DNA of 64,000 nt from Burkholderia pseudomultivorans (GCF_001718415.1 NZ_CP013377.1:2542001-2606000); one strand, 5' to 3'. Shown: positions 22,224 to 31,220, counted from the first letter of the stretch. Numbers and translations are program-made. The notes: generated from the sequence alone by a model not told the origin.

Positions 22224-23266
22224 CACGATGCATCCCTCAGGATCGTGCGGAAGCCGATGTGCGACGCGCCGAGGTCGGCTTCCTGCTGCTCGCGCGACGA
22301 CGCGCGGTAGCGCACGCAATAGTCGCGCGAGCACAGGAACGAGCCGCCCTTGATGACCATCGGCGTATCGTGCCGGCGCGTCGCCGGTGCGACGGCCGCC
22401 GTGTCGCCGTTCGTATGCGACTGGTGCGGGCCGGTGTAGACGTCCCGGGTCCATTCCCATGCATTGCCGATCATGTCGTAGAGCCGGAAGCCGTTCGCCG
22501 CGTAGCAGCCGACCGGCGCGAGCCCTGCATGGCCGTCCTCGGCCGTGTCGAGCACCGGAAACGGGCCCTGCCAGTAGTTTGCGGCTGGCCTGCCCTGCGC
22601 GTCGCGCGGCGCCGCGTCGAGCGACGCGTCGTCGCGGCCGGCCTTGCCCGCGTATTCCCATTCGGCCTCGGTCGGCAGGTCGCGGCCGAGCCAGTGCGCG
22701 TAGGCAAGCGCATCGCGCTGCGTGACGAGCGTGACCGGCAGGTTGCCGTGCCCGTCGATCGTGCTGCCGGGGCCGCGCGGATGACGCCACGACGCGCCCT
22801 TCACCCACGACCACCAGGCGAGGTCGCGCGCATTCAGCTCGTCGCGCGTCGGCACGTGGAACACGGCCGCGCCGCCCTGCTGCTCGGCCTCGGTCACGTA
22901 GCCGGTCGCCTGCACGAACGCGGCGAACTGCGCGACCGTCACGTCGGTCTGGTCGATCCAGAACCCGCCGACGCGCGTCCTGCCGTCGCCGGACGGCCGC
23001 TCGTCCGCGTAGCCGCGCGTGCTGCCGAACACGAATGCGCCGCCGGCCAGGTGCACCATCCCGGCCTTCGGATCGTCGCGCCAGTTCGCCGGCAGTCCCG
23101 AATAACGTTCGCACTGCTGCTCCGAGCCGAGCGGCGCGAGCGCACGGCCGCGATTCGCGTCGTCGAACGCGCTGTCCGGCGACGCCGGCGAATGCGCATA
23201 GCCTGCCGCGAACGCCGCGGCAAACAGCGCGACGCCGCCCGCCGCGCCGATCGTCCAGAACCGCAT
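22223..23266 (-). CDS. Membrane-anchored formylglycine-generating enzyme (SUMF1) homologue
   Basis: A 347-residue protein of the FGE/SUMF1 family, which oxidises the active-site cysteine of sulfatases to formylglycine. The two catalytic cysteines occur in GGSFLCSRDYCVRYR (Cys312 and Cys317), matching the human enzyme's pair. PTEAEWEYAGKAGR and GNAWEWTRDVY are further signatures. Unlike the cytoplasmic bacterial FGEs, it begins with a hydrophobic helix (residues 4-24), so it should face the periplasm. It starts 10 bases after the sulfatase stop; the ribosome binding site GAGGAG overlaps that TGA. The neighbouring sulfatase is the obvious partner. Confidence 0.88.
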   Translation of the reverse strand: MRFWTIGAAGGVALFAAAFAAGYAHSPASPDSAFDDANRGRALAPLGSEQQCERYSGLPANWRDDPKAGMVHLAGGAFVFGSTRGYADERPSGDGRTRVGGFWIDQTDVTVAQFAAFVQATGYVTEAEQQGGAAVFHVPTRDELNARDLAWWSWVKGASWRHPRGPGSTIDGHGNLPVTLVTQRDALAYAHWLGRDLPTEAEWEYAGKAGRDDASLDAAPRDAQGRPAANYWQGPFPVLDTAEDGHAGLAPVGCYAANGFRLYDMIGNAWEWTRDVYTGPHQSHTNGDTAAVAPATRRHDTPMVIKGGSFLCSRDYCVRYRASSREQQEADLGASHIGFRTILRDAS

Positions 23267-23276
23267 CGCCCGCTCC

Positions 23277-25226
23277 TCAGTAGTAGCCGCGCGGACGCAG
23301 CGGCTCGACGCCGCCGACGTTGCTCATGTACGTCTTCCACTGGCCGACCAGCGTCTGGATCACCGACGGGTTCTGCGCGGATACGTCGGTCGTCTCGCCG
23401 CGGTCCGACGCGAGATCGTAGAGCTGCCAGTGCCCGTCGAGCGGCCCGAGCGGCGGTTCAGTCCACAGCGCCTTCCAGCGGCCGTCGGCGCTGCGCAGGT
23501 ACGCGCGGCCGTAGGCTTCGTCGCCGAACGGCGTCGTATGCACCTCGCCGGTGGCGCTGCCGGTCAGCACCGGCAGCAGCGACTGGCCCGTGACCGGATA
23601 CACGTAGCGGTTGTTGTAGACGACCTTGCCCTTGTTCTGGTCGACGCCCGTCAGCGTATTGACGAGCGGCGGCGCCGGCTGTGACGGCGGCGTGACGCCC
23701 GCGACCGCAAGGAAGGTCGCGGTGTTGTCGGTCACGTGCGTGAATGCGCGCAGCGTCGGCAGCTGCTGTGCCTGGCCCGGCAGATGGACGATCGTCGGCG
23801 TCGACACGCCGCCCTCGGCCGAATAGCCCTTCGTGAGCCGGAACGGCGTCGCACTCACTTCGGCCCAGCGCAGCCCGTACTGCAGGCGCTGCGCGTTCTG
23901 CTTGCCGTTGTCGGTGCCGAGCGACGAATACGTCGGCTCCTGCGCGTTCGCGGTATCGGTCGCGGTCGGGTCCGCGCCCGAATCGATCGGCCAGCCTTCC
24001 GCGCCGTTGTCCGACTGGAACATGATGAAGGTGTTGTCGTACTCGCCGATGTCCTTCAGATGCTGGATCAGCAGGCCGATGTTGTAGTCGAGGTTCTCGA
24101 CCATCCCCGCATAGATCTCCATGTAGCGCGCCTGCGCCTTGCGCTCGGCTGGCGACAGGCTCGACCACAGCTTGTCGACCTTGCCCGCGCCGTAGTCGCT
24201 GTAGCCGTCGGCCGCCGAATGCACGGCGCTGATGTACTTCGCGTTCGCGGTGCCGTCGTTCGCCGTCGCGGGCGACGCCGCGGTCGTCTCGGGCAGGCCG
24301 TCGAACGGCTTGAAGTCCGCCGGAATCAGGCCGAGCGCCTTTTGCCGCGCGATGCGCGCGTTGCGAATCGCGCCGTAGCCCGCATCGTAGACGCCCGCGT
24401 ACTTGTGCAGCCACGGATCCGGCACCTGCAGCGGCCAGTGCGGCGACGTGTACGCCGCGTACGCGAAGAACGGCTTGCCGTCCTGCCGGTTCGAATCGAT
24501 GTACTCGATCAGCTTCTGCGTATAGAAGTTCGTCGAATAGAACACGGCCGGGCTGCCGCCTGCGCCGCCCGGCTGGCCGGGCTGGCCCGGCTGCACGTAG
24601 CGGCCGTCCTCGGTGTAGTTCGACGAGCCGGCCGGCTCGTGCGCGAAGTGGTTGGTCGCCGCGCCGCCGAGCAGCACGTAGCTGCGCTCGAAGCCCCACT
24701 GATCGGGCGTCTGCCCGCTGCCGGTCGCGCTGCCGACGATCCCCGAGCCGATATGCCACTTGCCCGCGATATACGTGTGGTAGCCGGCATCCTTCAGCAG
24801 CTGCGCGACCGACAGCGCGCGATCGTTCAGATAGCCCTCGTAGCCGGGCAGCCCGCGCCGCTCGTCGGTCGGCACGCCCATCGTGCCCTCGCCGACCAGA
24901 TGGTGATCGGTGCCGGAAATCAGCATCGCGCGCGTGATCGCGCACACCGTGCCCGTATGGTGGTTCGACAGGATGCGGCCCGACGCGACCAGCGCGTCGA
25001 GGTTCGGCGTGTCGATTTCGCCGCCGAATGCGTGGATGTCGGAGTAGCCGAGGTCGTCGGCCATGATGTACAGGATGTTCGGGTGCTTCGCCGCCGGCGT
25101 CGCATCGGCCTGCGGCGGCGTGCTTTCGTCGACGCCGCCGCACGAGGCGAGCGACAGCGCGCCGGCGGCGATCGCGCCGACGACGCGCAAACGGAACGGG
25201 ACCAGACGTGACGCGGAAAGGCTCAT
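23277..25226 (-). CDS. Arylsulfatase-type lipoprotein with atypical C-A-I-T-R active-site motif
   Basis: A 649-residue type I sulfatase. A lipoprotein signal with lipobox LASC (Cys29) puts it in the periplasm or outer membrane. The metal-binding NILYIMADDLGYSD starts the catalytic domain. The active-site region aligns as HTGTVCAITRAMLISGTDHH, with Cys95 as the formylglycine precursor. The usual motif is C-x-P/A-x-R; here the third position is Ile97. Other family features (GKWHIG, FAYAAYTSPHWPLQ, QSDNGAEGWP) are intact and length is normal. It heads an operon with an FGE homologue. Likely role: releasing sulfate from sulfate esters for sulfur supply; the true substrate is unknown. Confidence 0.88.
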   Translation of the reverse strand: MSLSASRLVPFRLRVVGAIAAGALSLASCGGVDESTPPQADATPAAKHPNILYIMADDLGYSDIHAFGGEIDTPNLDALVASGRILSNHHTGTVCAITRAMLISGTDHHLVGEGTMGVPTDERRGLPGYEGYLNDRALSVAQLLKDAGYHTYIAGKWHIGSGIVGSATGSGQTPDQWGFERSYVLLGGAATNHFAHEPAGSSNYTEDGRYVQPGQPGQPGGAGGSPAVFYSTNFYTQKLIEYIDSNRQDGKPFFAYAAYTSPHWPLQVPDPWLHKYAGVYDAGYGAIRNARIARQKALGLIPADFKPFDGLPETTAASPATANDGTANAKYISAVHSAADGYSDYGAGKVDKLWSSLSPAERKAQARYMEIYAGMVENLDYNIGLLIQHLKDIGEYDNTFIMFQSDNGAEGWPIDSGADPTATDTANAQEPTYSSLGTDNGKQNAQRLQYGLRWAEVSATPFRLTKGYSAEGGVSTPTIVHLPGQAQQLPTLRAFTHVTDNTATFLAVAGVTPPSQPAPPLVNTLTGVDQNKGKVVYNNRYVYPVTGQSLLPVLTGSATGEVHTTPFGDEAYGRAYLRSADGRWKALWTEPPLGPLDGHWQLYDLASDRGETTDVSAQNPSVIQTLVGQWKTYMSNVGGVEPLRPRGYY

Positions 25227-25755
25227 GCTTGTATCACCTGATGATCGGGATCGGCGATGGTAGCGCCGGGCACGCGACGGCCAAAGTCCGAATCGTCACA
25301 AGCAAACGGTCGGGTGGAATATCGGGACAGGCGGGGTGGCCGGGCATCGCGGCACGGGTGGGTGCCGCCGGGCAGGTGCGTCGTCGCGTGTGCCGCGCAT
25401 GGGGAACCTGGTGATCCCCGGAATCCGTATCCGGACGCGAGTTCGAACTTGTCTTATTGGATTTATGCTCTTATTCGTAAATTAACGATTAATTTACCGA
25501 TCAGAATCGGACAGAAAATCACATAAATTCAAAAACACCACCCTCCAAACCCATACAAATCCGAACTTTAAAAAACAAAACACTCGAACCAAAAAACAAC
25601 AATTCCACACTTCCCAAATCTCAATATCAAGCCAAAATCTCTGGTTATTCATATAGATATAAAATCCCCACCGCTTATCCCGCAAAAAACAGCCACATCA
25701 AAATAAATCACGCAAGATAAAATCCGCGAGATTTCAGCCCACCTTCCCTCCGGAC
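25227..25755. other. AT-rich divergent region with G-poor leader before the Tps pair
   Basis: A 529-base stretch without a supported gene. From about 25440 onward GC content drops sharply. A perfect 7-bp dyad (AAATTAA-CGA-TTAATTT, 25479-25495) lies at the left of this patch. From 25515 to 25630 the plus strand has only two G among about 116 bases, giving an A/C-rich leader directly upstream of the tpsB start. This composition differs strongly from the window average and suggests acquired DNA or a deliberately unstructured leader. Confidence 0.6.
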
Positions 25756-27456
25756 ATGCGTAACTCGATTTGCGCAGTGCGAGCAATATGCGCTGCCGCA
25801 TTATTGTTGCGCTGCATTGCGTCCATCGCCCAGGACAGTCGCCCGATCCCGTCGCTTTCCGACACCACGCGCCATCAGGCGCAGCAGATCGACCAGCTAC
25901 GGCAGCAGCTCGCGCCGTCGCCGGACGCGCTGTCCGCGCGCGCGCCGCATGCAGCCGACCCGCTGGCGCTGCCGGTCGAGTCGCCATGCTTCGCCATCCA
26001 TACGATCGAATGGCGGGGCGCCGACGCGTTTCCGTGGCTCGTGCGCGAAGCACCGCCGGAACCCGTATGCATCGGCCCGCAAGGACTGCGCGTGCTGCGC
26101 GACCGCGTCACGCGCCGGCTGATCGCGCGCGGCTACATCACGTCCACAGCCGGCATTCCCGAACAGGATCTGTCGAGCGGCCGGCTCATCGTCGACATCC
26201 TGCCCGGGCGCATCGGCGCGATTCGCGACGAACACGGCCGGATCGGCTGGCCTGCGACGGCCTTCCCGCAGCACGCTGACGGACTCCTCAACGTTCGCGA
26301 TCTCGACCAGGCCCTCGAGAACGTGCGGCGGCTGCCGGGACAGGCCGCGACCGCGTTCGATCTCGTGCCGGGCGCGACGCTCGGCGACACCGACATCGTC
26401 GTCCGTCATCCGGAAGCCGCGCGCCGTGTGCGCTTCATCGCGACTGCCGACAACGCGGGGCTCGACGCGACCGGGCGCAACCAGCTCGGCGCGATCGTCG
26501 CGATCGATTCGCCGCTGCGTCTCTACGACCAGTTCGTCGTCACCTACAACACCGACGCCGCGCTGCGCGACAAGGCGCTCGGCTCGCAGGCGAAAAGCGC
26601 CGCCTGGAACGTGCCGGCCGGCTATGCATCGGTGTCGTTCGGAATCAGCGAATGGACGTCGCGACAGACGCTGTCCTCCGATGCGCGCGGCATCGCCGGG
26701 CCGCGGCTCGCGCAGCGCACGCGCCGCTACGAGGCCGGGCTCGCGTTCGTGCCGTACCGGTCGAGCCACGGCAAGACCACGCTGCGATTGCGCCTGTCGC
26801 GGCGCGAGGATCGCAGCTGGCTCGGCCCCACCGAGCTCGACGTGTATCGGCGCGACATCGTCGGCTACGACGTCGGCGTCGCGCATCGCGAGAAGCTCGC
26901 GCACGGCTCGATCGACGCCGGTCTCGGCATGCGCGGCAGCGTCGCGGGGCTCAGCGCGCATCCGGGCCGCGTCAACGACCGGCCCGCGTGGGACGGCCGC
27001 TACCGAGTCCTCACCGCGACGCTCGGCGGCGATGCGCGCTTTCGCGTCGGGCCGCGCCGCGTCGGCTACCGCGGCGCCCTGCTGCTTCAGCATGCGCCCG
27101 GCACCGCGCCGTCGACCGAGTTCATGCAGATCGGCGGCCGCTACACGGTGCGCGGGTTCGACGGCAATCACACGCTCGCCGGCGCGAGCGGCTGGACCTG
27201 GCGCAACGAACTCGCGACGGGCGCGTTCGGCGCGAACGAAATCTATGCCGCGCTCGACGCCGGCCGCGTCGCGGGCGCCGGCGCGTCCGAAGGCGCCGGA
27301 CGGGACGGACGCACGCTCGTCGGCGCCGCGCTCGGCATGCGCGGCGGCGGCCGGCTGCTCGGCTACGGCGTCGCGCTCGGCGTGCCGCTGCGCAAACCCG
27401 CGTCGCTGCAGACGGCCGCGGTCGCGCTCGACCTGTCGCTGACGGCCCGCTTCTGA
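25756..27456 (+). CDS. TpsB outer-membrane transporter (ShlB/FhaC/CdiB family)
   Basis: A 566-residue outer-membrane secretion pore of two-partner secretion. A signal peptide (cleavage near SIAQ) precedes a periplasmic region with a POTRA domain at about residues 75-150 (FAIHTIEWRG, then GYITSTAGIPEQDLSSGRLIVDILPGRI, split here only for length). The C-terminal barrel carries the family motif VRGFDGNHTLAGASGW and ends in Phe (LTARF). It exports the TPS-domain protein encoded 145 bases downstream. Its upstream region is unusually AT-rich and G-poor, while the gene itself has ordinary codon use. Confidence 0.88.
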   Translation: MRNSICAVRAICAAALLLRCIASIAQDSRPIPSLSDTTRHQAQQIDQLRQQLAPSPDALSARAPHAADPLALPVESPCFAIHTIEWRGADAFPWLVREAPPEPVCIGPQGLRVLRDRVTRRLIARGYITSTAGIPEQDLSSGRLIVDILPGRIGAIRDEHGRIGWPATAFPQHADGLLNVRDLDQALENVRRLPGQAATAFDLVPGATLGDTDIVVRHPEAARRVRFIATADNAGLDATGRNQLGAIVAIDSPLRLYDQFVVTYNTDAALRDKALGSQAKSAAWNVPAGYASVSFGISEWTSRQTLSSDARGIAGPRLAQRTRRYEAGLAFVPYRSSHGKTTLRLRLSRREDRSWLGPTELDVYRRDIVGYDVGVAHREKLAHGSIDAGLGMRGSVAGLSAHPGRVNDRPAWDGRYRVLTATLGGDARFRVGPRRVGYRGALLLQHAPGTAPSTEFMQIGGRYTVRGFDGNHTLAGASGWTWRNELATGAFGANEIYAALDAGRVAGAGASEGAGRDGRTLVGAALGMRGGGRLLGYGVALGVPLRKPASLQTAAVALDLSLTARF

Positions 27457-27601
27457 ATTTCGCGCGCACGCGCGCCTGTCGTTCGTCATGGAGGAACCCA
27501 CGATGTAGATCGCCATCCGCCCGCGGCCGCGCCATGCGACGGCCCGCCACGGCACGGCCTGCGCCGCGCCGGCCCTTCGAACCACCACCATCGGGAAGAC
27601 C

Positions 27602-29611
27602 ATGCCATACACCACCCAAGCACACCGCCATCCGCCCCGGCCCGGCACGCGCCGCGCGCTGGTCGCCGCGCTCGCATGCACGATGCCGCTGCTCGCCGCG
27701 CAGCTCGCGCACGCCCAGGCGGCGCCACTCGTCGTCGATCCCTCGGCGGCGAATCGCCCGGCGCTCGCGACCGCGACGAACGGCACGCCGATTGTCAACA
27801 TCACGGCGCCCGACAGCGCCGGCATTTCGCACAACCGCTTCACCGAGTACAACGTCAATCCGGCCGGCCTCGTGCTGAACAACAGCACGTCCGCAGTCGA
27901 TACGCAGCTCGCCGGCCGCATCGACGGCAACGCGCTGCTCGGCGGCGCGCCCGCGTCGGTGATCCTGAACCAGGTGACGGGCGTCAATGCGTCGGTGCTG
28001 GCCGGCGCGACGGAAGTCGCGGGGCACGGCGCGCGCGTGATCGTCGCCAATCCGAACGGCATCAGCGTCGACGGCGGCAGCTTCATCAACGCGAACCGCG
28101 TGTCGCTCGTCGCCGGCACCACGGAATTCGACGACGACGGCGCGATCCGCCGGTTCCGCACCGAAGACGGCCGCATCTCGATCGACGGCGCCGGACTCGA
28201 CGCGCGCAACGTCGACCAGCTCGACCTGATTTCCCGCACGCTCAAGGTCAATGCGGCGCTGCACGCGCGCCGGGCGACGCTCGTCGCGCACCGGGGCACG
28301 GCGGACGTCGAGCGGCCTGGCAGCCGTCAGGTCGCGAGCCACGCCGACGGTGCGACGCCCGACGTCGCAATCGACGTGTCGGCGCTCGGCAGCATGCATG
28401 CGTCCGGCATCACGATGCACGGCTCGTCGGCGGGCGTCGGCGTCAATCTCGCCGGCAAGGTCGACGCAGTCACGGGCGGGATCTCGATCCTGTCGGACGG
28501 ACGCGTGAAGGTGCAGAACGGCGCGAGCCTGACGGGCGGCGGTGTCGCGATCCACGGCAACCTCGACAACGCGGGCGTCGTGCGCGCCGGCGGCGGCCTC
28601 AGCTTGATGGGCAACCTGCGCAACACGTCGACCGGCCGGATCGAGAGCGGCGGCGCGCTGTCGTCGATGGGCAACGTGAGCAATGCCGGCACCGTGCACG
28701 CGGATGGCCCGATGAGCCTGATGGGCTCGCTGGTGAACGAACGCGGCGGCCGGATCAGCAGCTACGAGCGGATCAGCCGGATGGGCGGCATGACCAATCT
28801 GGGCGAACTGGTGCAGTTCATGAAGCGGCCGGAGGCGGTGGCGCCTGAAGGGGACAAGCCGGTCGCGCCGACTGCGCCCGTTGTTGTCGCGGAAAAACCC
28901 GCTCAGCCGGAAACCTCGACGCCGATCGCCGAAAAACCGGTCGCACCGACTCCGCCGGTTGTGGTCGCAGAAAAACCCGCTGAGCCGGAAACCTCGACGC
29001 CGATCGCCGAAAAACCGGTCGCGCCGACTCCGCCGGTTGTGGTCGCAGAAAAACCCGCTCAGCCGGAAACCTCGACGCCGATCGCGGAAAAACCGGTCGC
29101 GCCGACTCCGCCAGTTGTCGTCGCAGAGAAGCCTGCTGAGCCGGAAACCTCCACGCCGATCGCGGAAAAACCGGTCGCGCCGACTCCGCCCGTTGTCGTC
29201 GCAGAGAAGCCTGCTGAGCCGGAAACCTCGACGCCGATCACGGAAAAACCGATCGCACCGACTCCGCCCGTTGTCGTCGCAGAGAAGCCTGCTGAACCGG
29301 CAACCTCCACACCAATCGCGGCAAAACCCGTCGCGCCGACTCCACCGGTCGTCATCGCCGACAAGCCCGCCCGACCGCCAATCTGGCCGCCGGTCGCGAA
29401 CCCGCTCGTTCCGCCGATCGCCATCTCGGTATTCCCGCCGATGATGACGTTTCCGCCTGCCGTGTTCATCCCGAGCCGCCCGTTCGTCGCGCCGCCGTTC
29501 GCGTTCAGGCCGATTCCGGCGCCCGCGGTCCCAACGTTCGGCATGATGCCGACCCCGTCGATGTTCGCGCTGCCGGTCGCTTTCAATCTCGCGTTCGCGC
29601 CGAGGTCCTGA
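27602..29611 (+). CDS. Short TpsA exoprotein with TPS domain and proline-rich repeat tail
   Basis: A 669-residue secreted protein. After a signal peptide (AHAQA, near residue 40) comes the haemagglutinin-type TPS secretion domain with NRFTEYNVNPAGLVLNN and VANPNGISVDGG. A short filamentous region follows, with four imperfect 19-20-residue repeats (SLMGNLRNTSTGRI type) at about 330-405. Then come six near-identical 26-residue Pro/Glu/Lys repeats (residues 426-581) and a proline-rich end. It is very short for a TpsA (often over 2,000 residues) and has no recognisable toxin or adhesin module, so it is not a standard CdiA. An adhesin or surface-stalk role is possible. Confidence 0.8.
   Translation: MPYTTQAHRHPPRPGTRRALVAALACTMPLLAAQLAHAQAAPLVVDPSAANRPALATATNGTPIVNITAPDSAGISHNRFTEYNVNPAGLVLNNSTSAVDTQLAGRIDGNALLGGAPASVILNQVTGVNASVLAGATEVAGHGARVIVANPNGISVDGGSFINANRVSLVAGTTEFDDDGAIRRFRTEDGRISIDGAGLDARNVDQLDLISRTLKVNAALHARRATLVAHRGTADVERPGSRQVASHADGATPDVAIDVSALGSMHASGITMHGSSAGVGVNLAGKVDAVTGGISILSDGRVKVQNGASLTGGGVAIHGNLDNAGVVRAGGGLSLMGNLRNTSTGRIESGGALSSMGNVSNAGTVHADGPMSLMGSLVNERGGRISSYERISRMGGMTNLGELVQFMKRPEAVAPEGDKPVAPTAPVVVAEKPAQPETSTPIAEKPVAPTPPVVVAEKPAEPETSTPIAEKPVAPTPPVVVAEKPAQPETSTPIAEKPVAPTPPVVVAEKPAEPETSTPIAEKPVAPTPPVVVAEKPAEPETSTPITEKPIAPTPPVVVAEKPAEPATSTPIAAKPVAPTPPVVIADKPARPPIWPPVANPLVPPIAISVFPPMMTFPPAVFIPSRPFVAPPFAFRPIPAPAVPTFGMMPTPSMFALPVAFNLAFAPRS
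28877..29344 (+). repeat. Six tandem 78-bp repeats coding a 26-residue Pro-rich unit
   Basis: Six in-frame units of exactly 78 bases inside the tpsA gene, each coding PVVVAEKPA-E/Q-PETSTPIAEK and a PVAPTP tail, followed by a degenerate seventh. Units 1-4 are nearly identical; 5 and 6 have diverged. Such arrays change copy number easily. Confidence 0.9.
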
Positions 29612-29756
29612 TCGTCGCCGGCAGGTCGGCGGCTCGCCGCCGACCGTGACGCATGTCGCATCGAGTCGACCCCGCCCGGCCGCCGCGCGCAGCATGCGCG
29701 TCGCCCGGGCGTCTCTCGTCGAAGCAGATGCATCGCCCCGCTGTCCCGCCCGCGCG

Positions 29757-31061
29757 TTACACCCGCCGCTCCGTCATCGGCATCGCGCGCCGCGACGCGA
29801 CCCGCAAGCCGAGCACGCCGCCCGCGAACAGCGCGACCGCGACGAGCAGCAGCGCGAGATCGTACGAATGCGTGACGTCCTTGATGCGCCCCATCACCGG
29901 CGGCAGCGCAAGGCCCGCGATATTCGCGACCGCGTTGATCAGCGCGATCGATGCGGCCGCCGTCAGACCCGACACGTACTCGGTCGTCACGGCCCAGAAC
30001 ACCGGCGTCGCCGCCCAGTTGAACCCGACCGCGAGCACCAGCAGCGCATACGCGACGGGCAGCACATGCACGTAGATCGCGCCGGTCAGCAACGCGCCGG
30101 CGAGCAGCATCGGCACGCCGAGATGCAGCGCCCGCTCGCCGCCGAGATCCGAATGCCGGCCGTTCGTGTACATCGCGACGCACGCGAACAGGAACGGCAG
30201 CGCCGACAGGCTGCCGACCGCGAAACTCGACTGCCCGGACAGGCTCTTCACCAGCAGCGGCAGGAACAGCGTGAGACCGATCGTGCCGAACGCCTGCAGC
30301 AGCCAGAATGCGGCCAGCGCCCACACCTTGCCGTCGCCGAACGCGCGGCGAAGCGCGACACCGTGCGACAGGTGCTCGCGCGGCGCACTGTCGCGCAGCG
30401 TCGCCTCGAGCCACGCGCGCTCGTCGGCCGGCAGCCAGCGCGCATGCGCGGGCGTATCGGGCAGACGGCGCAGCACGACGATGCCGAGCAGCAGCGCCGG
30501 CACGCCTTCGAGCAGGAACAGCCAGCGCCAGCCCTCGACACCGAGCACGCCGTTCAGGTTCAGCAGCGCGCCGGACAGCGGCAGCCCGATCACCGACGCG
30601 AGCGTCGCGCCGATATAGAAGAACGACATCGCACGCGCGCGGTCGCTCGCCGGATACCACGCGGACAGGTAGTAGATGATGCCCGGCGTGAAGCCGGCCT
30701 CGGCCGCACCGAGCAGCAGGCGCATCGCGTAGAGTTCGCCGGGCGTGCGCACGGCGCTCATCGCGGCCGCGACGATGCCCCACGTGATCATGATGCGCGC
30801 GATCCAGCGGCGCGCGCCGACGCGCGCGAGAAACAGGTTGCTCGGCACTTCGAACAGGATGTACGTCACGTAGAACAGCCCCGCGCCGAGCCCGTACATT
30901 TCCGCGCTGAGGCCGAGATCGGCATTCATCTGCAGCGCGGCGACCGAGATGTTCGAGCGGTCGATGTACGCGACGAGATACAGCAGCATCAGGAACGGAA
31001 TGAGGCGCAGGTTCAGGCGCCGCATCGTCGCGGCGTGCAACTGCGGGGCGGCAGCGTTCAT
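29757..31061 (-). CDS. MFS transporter, anion:cation symporter (ACS) type
   Basis: A 434-residue inner-membrane carrier of the ACS group (phthalate, tartrate, glucarate permeases). The start is typical: LRLIPFLMLLYLVAYIDRSN, then a MYGLGAGLFYVTYILFEVPSN helix pair, and GAAEAGFTPGIIYYLSAWYP. The second half has the paired SDLGGERALHLG loop. The ATG at 31061 has AGGAG 8 bases upstream; an ATG 87 bases earlier has none. No catabolic gene is adjacent, so the substrate is not indicated. An operator-like dyad lies about 145 bases upstream. Confidence 0.85.
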   Translation of the reverse strand: MNAAAPQLHAATMRRLNLRLIPFLMLLYLVAYIDRSNISVAALQMNADLGLSAEMYGLGAGLFYVTYILFEVPSNLFLARVGARRWIARIMITWGIVAAAMSAVRTPGELYAMRLLLGAAEAGFTPGIIYYLSAWYPASDRARAMSFFYIGATLASVIGLPLSGALLNLNGVLGVEGWRWLFLLEGVPALLLGIVVLRRLPDTPAHARWLPADERAWLEATLRDSAPREHLSHGVALRRAFGDGKVWALAAFWLLQAFGTIGLTLFLPLLVKSLSGQSSFAVGSLSALPFLFACVAMYTNGRHSDLGGERALHLGVPMLLAGALLTGAIYVHVLPVAYALLVLAVGFNWAATPVFWAVTTEYVSGLTAAASIALINAVANIAGLALPPVMGRIKDVTHSYDLALLLVAVALFAGGVLGLRVASRRAMPMTERRV

Positions 31062-31203
31062 CGATGTGTCTCCTGGATCGTGTCGCCGGCCGGCACGGCT
31101 TCTCGCATGGCCGGCAGCAGCGTCGCGCCGCGTGGTGCGCGGCGTCATGCAATGCAGTCTAGGAGTGACGGGAAAATCGCGTCAATTATCGGGAAGCCGT
31201 CTC

Positions 31204-31220
31204 GATATATGAGATATCGG
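31204..31220. promoter_or_regulatory. Dyad CGATAT-N5-ATATCG upstream of the ACS transporter
   Basis: A perfect 6-bp inverted repeat with a 5-base spacer in a locally AT-rich stretch. It is about 145 bases upstream of the minus-strand ACS carrier gene and downstream of the EamA gene end. Likely a dimeric regulator site; no regulator is assigned. Confidence 0.35.

Noticed and set aside
28877..29344. Regular 78-bp repeats considered as a CRISPR array
   Set aside because: The units are contiguous with no unique spacers, are a multiple of three, and encode in-frame protein repeats inside tpsA.
27602..29611. The TPS protein considered as a contact-dependent inhibition toxin (CdiA)
   Set aside because: It is too short, and has no pretoxin motif or C-terminal toxin. 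No small immunity gene follows on the same strand.
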